DNA of 64,000 bases from Powellomyces hirtus (lineage: Eukaryota; Chytridiomycota; Chytridiomycetes; Spizellomycetales; Powellomycetaceae): assembly GCA_025526995.1 (NCBI GenBank), contig JAHLKG010000001.1, forward strand, positions 1,922,001 through 1,986,000, read 5' to 3'. Below are positions 60,613 to 64,000 of this stretch, in pieces. The translations under genes were made by a program, and so were the position numbers. Below the pieces are notes generated by a model, which was not told where the DNA came from, ran no database searches, and worked only from the letters and a program-made list of their open reading frames with translations. Numbering within the stretch: the stretch's first letter is position 1; every line of letters begins with the position of its first letter.

Positions 60613-61429
60613 TCTGGACGTTACGAGAACCCAGACTACCGAAACCTCGCATACCTAGGAAGAAATGGGGGGAAACCCACCCGTACTTGGCACCTTGACA
60701 TCAACCCTGCTACGAACCACTTGTGACCCCATGACGTCGACAACCCTCTCTCCTAATTCATCCCTCCCAACCTCTTTGCCCAACCAACCCCTGTCTCCCC
60801 TCCCTCCAACCGACCCAAACTACCTCCCTTGCGTGCGTGATAATGTCCACCTGGCCCATCAACAGGAGGCGTCAAGCCCGCCACCAGCATACAAAGAAGC
60901 CATGTGCAGAATATGACGGAGAAATCTACGGTGTTTTTGTTTATTGAATCGAGGGTTTCTCCCCGCGCCCTCACTACCATATCACTCTCCTCCTCCACCA
61001 CGTCCTTCCCCCCCCCCCCCCCCCCCCCCGATCTGCGCAACAGCAACTTCAGCTCAGCAACTGTGAATCACCCCTCTTTAGTTTTCCCCCCTTATCTCCC
61101 TCGCCGCCCCTTTTTTTTTGTTCTTTGTTATTGTTATATATGGTACTTTTTTCTGTCTTGTCCTTTTTTGTTTCTTCTATTGTCGTTGCACGTTATTTTT
61201 CTTTTTTGTGTTTTGGGAGCACAAAAACTACGCATTCAACCTCGACCCGTTTTTCGCTGCAAGAGTGCACGGAACGAACTTGTCCCCCCCACATGTCCCC
61301 GCTAATATACTGTATGTTCATATATGGATATACACACAATCGCCACGCCAACCCTCTTCGCGCGCCATCCCATAAGTTCCCATCGCTGGAGATGGCTGGG
61401 CTGGGCAGCGCACACGTCCAACCACCTCT
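60613..61429. other. Convergent 3' flanks of Rab18-like and DPM2
   Basis: Contains C22 at 61008-61029. Open frames here lack motifs. Confidence 0.5.
61008..61029 (+). repeat. C22 homopolymer
   Basis: Twenty-two consecutive C, on the sense strand of the Rab18-like gene about 400 nt beyond its stop. Confidence 0.9.
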
Positions 61430-61949
61430 TTAACTCGTCTTGGCCTTGTCCCCGCCGCCGCTGCTGCTCCTCCTCTTCCCACCAGCGCTCCGAATCAACA
61501 CGCAACTCACCAACGCGCCCACCCCGCCCACGCCGAGCACCAGCAGCAGCACGGGCCCGCGGATCGCCCATTCTGCGGGTGGGAAGTAGTTGTGGAATGG
61601 GTGCGTTGGGTCCACGAACGGCTGGAGAACAAAAAAAAAAAAAAATCACAGAGAGGCACTTCAGCATTACACAAAACACACCCCCAACAAACGCACACAC
61701 ACACACACACACACACACGTACCAGAACCAACACCCACACCGAATAATACGCAAACACCGCACCGCTAAACGCAACAAGCCCGGCCCCGAGGACACGGTC
61801 CGACGTCGTGCCCTGAACCCACCAACAAAAAAACAAAAAACATTAACAAAACCACATCAACCCCGCTATGCCGATTCGATTCGATTTACACCATCCCCCC
61901 GCCCTACGTTTTACGTCTCCCGTCCACGTCACGTCACGTCACTCACCAT
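61430..61949 (-). CDS. DPM2: DPM2, dolichol-phosphate mannose synthase regulatory subunit
   Basis: Small ER membrane protein that stabilises dolichol-phosphate-mannose synthase, the mannose donor system for N-glycans, GPI anchors and O-mannose. Exons on the minus strand: 61947-61949 (the ATG only), 61723-61812 and 61430-61621, giving 94 aa (human 84). Residues 2-30 read GTTSDRVLGAGLVAF then a first span ending YYSVWVLVL. After the intron comes PFVDPTHPFHNYFPP, the family signature loop, then a second span (GPVLLLVLGVGGVGALVSCVLI) and a basic tail. The start codon is the last codon of exon 1, directly against the GTGAGT donor. This gives the family N-terminus, but transcript evidence would settle it. 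Confidence 0.85.
61694..61718 (+). repeat. CA dinucleotide repeat in DPM2 intron 2
   Basis: About 12 CA units next to the donor of intron 61622-61722. Confidence 0.9.
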
Positions 61950-62038
61950 CTCAATCCCACTCTGCGAAATGCGCGCCCGTCCGACAAACTCCCGTTCCTC
62001 CTTTCCTCGATATATCACACACCGTCCCTCGTCCGTAT

Positions 62039-62070
<32 letters not shown>

Positions 62071-62799
62071 ACCGAATATATATATGATATTGCCACCGCA
62101 GAGCCGCAATGTGTCAACGATCGTCGTCGTCGTCGGGTCGCGGCGTTTCTACTGGTATTTCCGACACGGACACAGAAAACCCGGACAGAGCGCAAAACAC
62201 ACACGAGAAGAGGTGTGTGTGTGTGTTTTAGATCGACATGTACACACGCGGGCTGTTCGAGAGACACAATCAACAATTGTCAGATGCGCCGGTTACCGGT
62301 GATCTTGGGAGGGCGCCCAGTGGGAATACAAAGTTCAGGTCGGGAGTGCGAGCTGGATCTAGCTAGCGTGGGTTGTGGCGTTTCGGCCCGTATTGCGCAG
62401 CAAGAGGCCAGCTATTAGGAAAAGCCGAAATATATAAAAATTCAAAGAAAAAAGGAAACGGAACTGGGCAAGGGTCGTGAGTGGTAAAGAACAAATAGAT
62501 ATGAGAGTAGCTCAGCAGCAAGAAGAAAAAAAAAAGAAAAAAAAACTATATACAAAATCCAAGCCGCGCAGGCAGGGGAAAATGGGGTGAGGTGGGGGAT
62601 GTCCTGGTTTCTTCTGTTGTCTCAGTAAAAAAAGGGGGTGGGGGTACCAGAGTTTTATATAAGGGACTGGGTTAAAGAGCGGGGTAAGGGGTCAAGAGGG
62701 GTGATCCATGTTCTCTGTCATCATCCACAAACACACAACCGGGCTCGGAAATAATGAAAAAGCGGTAGGAGGTGAAGGAAAGCGCCCTTTTCCGTAAAG
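61950..62799. other. Intergenic, upstream of DPM2
   Basis: Contains an AT dinucleotide array (62042-62070) and A-rich stretches near 62520-62550. No gene seen. Confidence 0.5.
62042..62070. repeat. AT dinucleotide repeat
   Basis: About 14 AT units about 95 bp upstream of the DPM2 start codon. Confidence 0.9.
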
Positions 62800-64000
62800 C
62801 TATCCTTGCATCGTCGTCGCAGAGGTCGTCGCCGTCGCAAAGCTCGCCGAATACGTCCGCCAATCCACCGCCACTCGCCGCTCAATCTCTCCCGGCAACG
62901 AAGTCACCAAATCTTCATCTTCATCCTGCACAGCTTGTTCTCCACTCATGTCCACCTGCTGCTGCAATCCCATAGCCGTCACCTCCCGTCCCCTCCCCAC
63001 CGTCGCAAAGCCCGGCAAGCGGGGGCTGACAGGCGGACTCAACACCACCAATCCTTTCATCTGGGCATCAGCCAATGTCTCTACATTCGCAACTCCCTCC
63101 AACGCCTGCTTTCTCAACAATGCCGCAAGCCGTTTATGCGCCGTGAGTTCTTTTTCGTACAGTGCTCGAACCATCACGTTCTCGCGTTTCTGGTCTTCGT
63201 ATTTTTTACACATTTCTTCGTGCCGGAGAAGCAGCTGGTTGTATTCGCCCATGGGCTGTTCGGTGCGTTGGCGGAGCAAGTGTAATTCGTTTTGGGTGGT
63301 TGTGTGTGACAGTTTTTCAGACGCGAGCGTGGCTTCGAGGGTCCCGATCCGGCGTTCAGCTTCGGCGAGTTGATCAGCGGTTTCCTATGACAAGCAAAGC
63401 AAGGTTGGTGATCAGAAACGCGATTGGTTGTCGAAGCACGCTGACAATGCTAGGGGTTCTTTAACCAACCTGATACACATCCTGGACTTCCTCTGCTGAG
63501 AACATTTCCCTGGCCTTCTTCTCCCACACCTTCTTCTCCTTCTTCAACTTCTTCTCCGCTACATCCTTTTCCTGTTCCGCCAGTCGTCTCAACTGATCTG
63601 CTTCCACCAGCTTGCGTTCGACGATCCGCGCCGATTCAACCTCGGAGCGAGCCTGAGCGACACAGACCGCGAGCGAGAGGGCCGCGCGCCACCGGTCCAG
63701 TTTGGAGGGGGACCGGAAACGGAGGTACAAGGTGAAAATTTGGCCCGCGGGGCGGAACTGGGGGGGCGCGGCGCTGGCGGAATCGGAGGCTGAGGGGGAG
63801 GCGGGCGGAGGGATGGTGTAGGGCTCGACATGCAAGAGGAGGACGGTCCCGCTCGGGTCGCGGTCCACGGAGAGGACGCGGAATGTAGTGAGCGAGGCCG
63901 TCGGGGGTGCGGCGGGGGCAGCGAAAAACAGAGAGCTTTGGGAAGAGTTGTTGGACGGGATCGAAGTGTCTATTGATAAGGACCGGGCAGAATACGAAAA
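62800..64000 (-). CDS. Coiled-coil protein with PH-like N-terminal region (5' end outside window)
   Basis: Minus-strand exons 63470-64000 (continuing past the window) and 62800-63384 give the last 371 residues. The first visible part is Ser/Ala/Pro-rich with beta-strand-like TTFRVLSVDRD, TVLLLHVEPYT and IFTLYLRFRSP, followed by a helix SKLDRWRAALSLAVCVA, reminiscent of the last strands and Trp-containing helix of a PH domain. Next comes a long charged coiled coil (about residues 90-260) with heptad-like ERKLVEADQLRRLAEQEKDVAEKKLKKEKK, here shown in part as KKLKKEKKVWEKKAREMF, and later TLEATLASEKL and NQLLLRHEEMCKKYEDQKREN. The tail is acidic and ends TTSATTMQG. The donor at 63469 is the weak GTTGGT. 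No family recognised. Confidence 0.7.

Overview
The window is nuclear DNA of a zoosporic (flagellated) fungus, most likely a chytrid. Gene density is high. Most genes are split by short GT-AG introns of about 50-120 nt. Fungal families are present (AIM19-like, MDM31/32, Cut8/STS1) beside a full-length axonemal inner-arm dynein heavy chain, which only flagellated lineages keep. The species cannot be fixed from the sequence alone. I built exon models by reading splice sites and matching family patterns from memory; except for one intronless reading frame, every complete multi-exon model closes in frame with a total length divisible by three.

Layout: 1-2506 (+) DHR2/DHX33 RNA helicase; 2660-3458 (-) ALKBH7-like dioxygenase; 3554-5857 (+) TFIIIC tau95/GTF3C5; 6020-6505 (-) AIM19-like; 7576-8667 (+) two-span membrane protein with PY motifs; 10033-13584 (+) intronless orphan ORF; 14077-14148 initiator tRNA-Met; 14791-19752 (+) PHD-finger protein; 20285-22966 (+) MDM31/32; 23633-24098 (-) elongin B; 24549-25783 (+) EB1; 26388-41218 (+) DNAH10-type dynein heavy chain; 41681-46292 (-) transmembrane class III cyclase; 48199-50109 (+) Egghead/BRE-3-like glycosyltransferase; 51731-52009 (+) small ORF; 53614-54531 (+) secretory cyclophilin; 54854-56103 (-) MED19; 56320-57183 (+) NTF2; 57944-58966 (-) Cut8/STS1; 59723-60612 (+) Rab18-like GTPase; 61430-61949 (-) DPM2; 62800-64000 (-) partial coiled-coil protein.

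The genes form no operon or biosynthetic cluster. They alternate in strand as convergent and divergent pairs, with some very short shared promoters (95 bp between the ALKBH7-like and TFIIIC starts, 216 bp between MED19 and NTF2). Themes are RNA polymerase II and III machinery (MED19, TFIIIC, elongin B, PHD protein), mitochondria (MDM31/32, AIM19, ALKBH7), secretory pathway and glycosylation (DPM2, cyclophilin, Rab18, Egh-like enzyme), nuclear transport and proteasome (NTF2, Cut8), and the microtubule/flagellum pair EB1 and DNAH10.

The most striking item is the receptor-type cyclase at 41681-46292: a long disordered N-terminus, one membrane span, an extracellular dCache-like sensor, a second span, a HAMP-like linker and a class III catalytic domain. 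It carries the Lys/Thr purine-selecting pair of class IIIb adenylyl cyclases and a bacterial-type C-terminal tail. The sensor shows the residue spacing of the dCache amino-acid/amine-binding motif. This differs from the LRR-type Cyr1 adenylyl cyclase of yeasts. The second unexplained item is the 1183-codon intronless orphan with weak GIY-YIG-like and zinc-knuckle signals.
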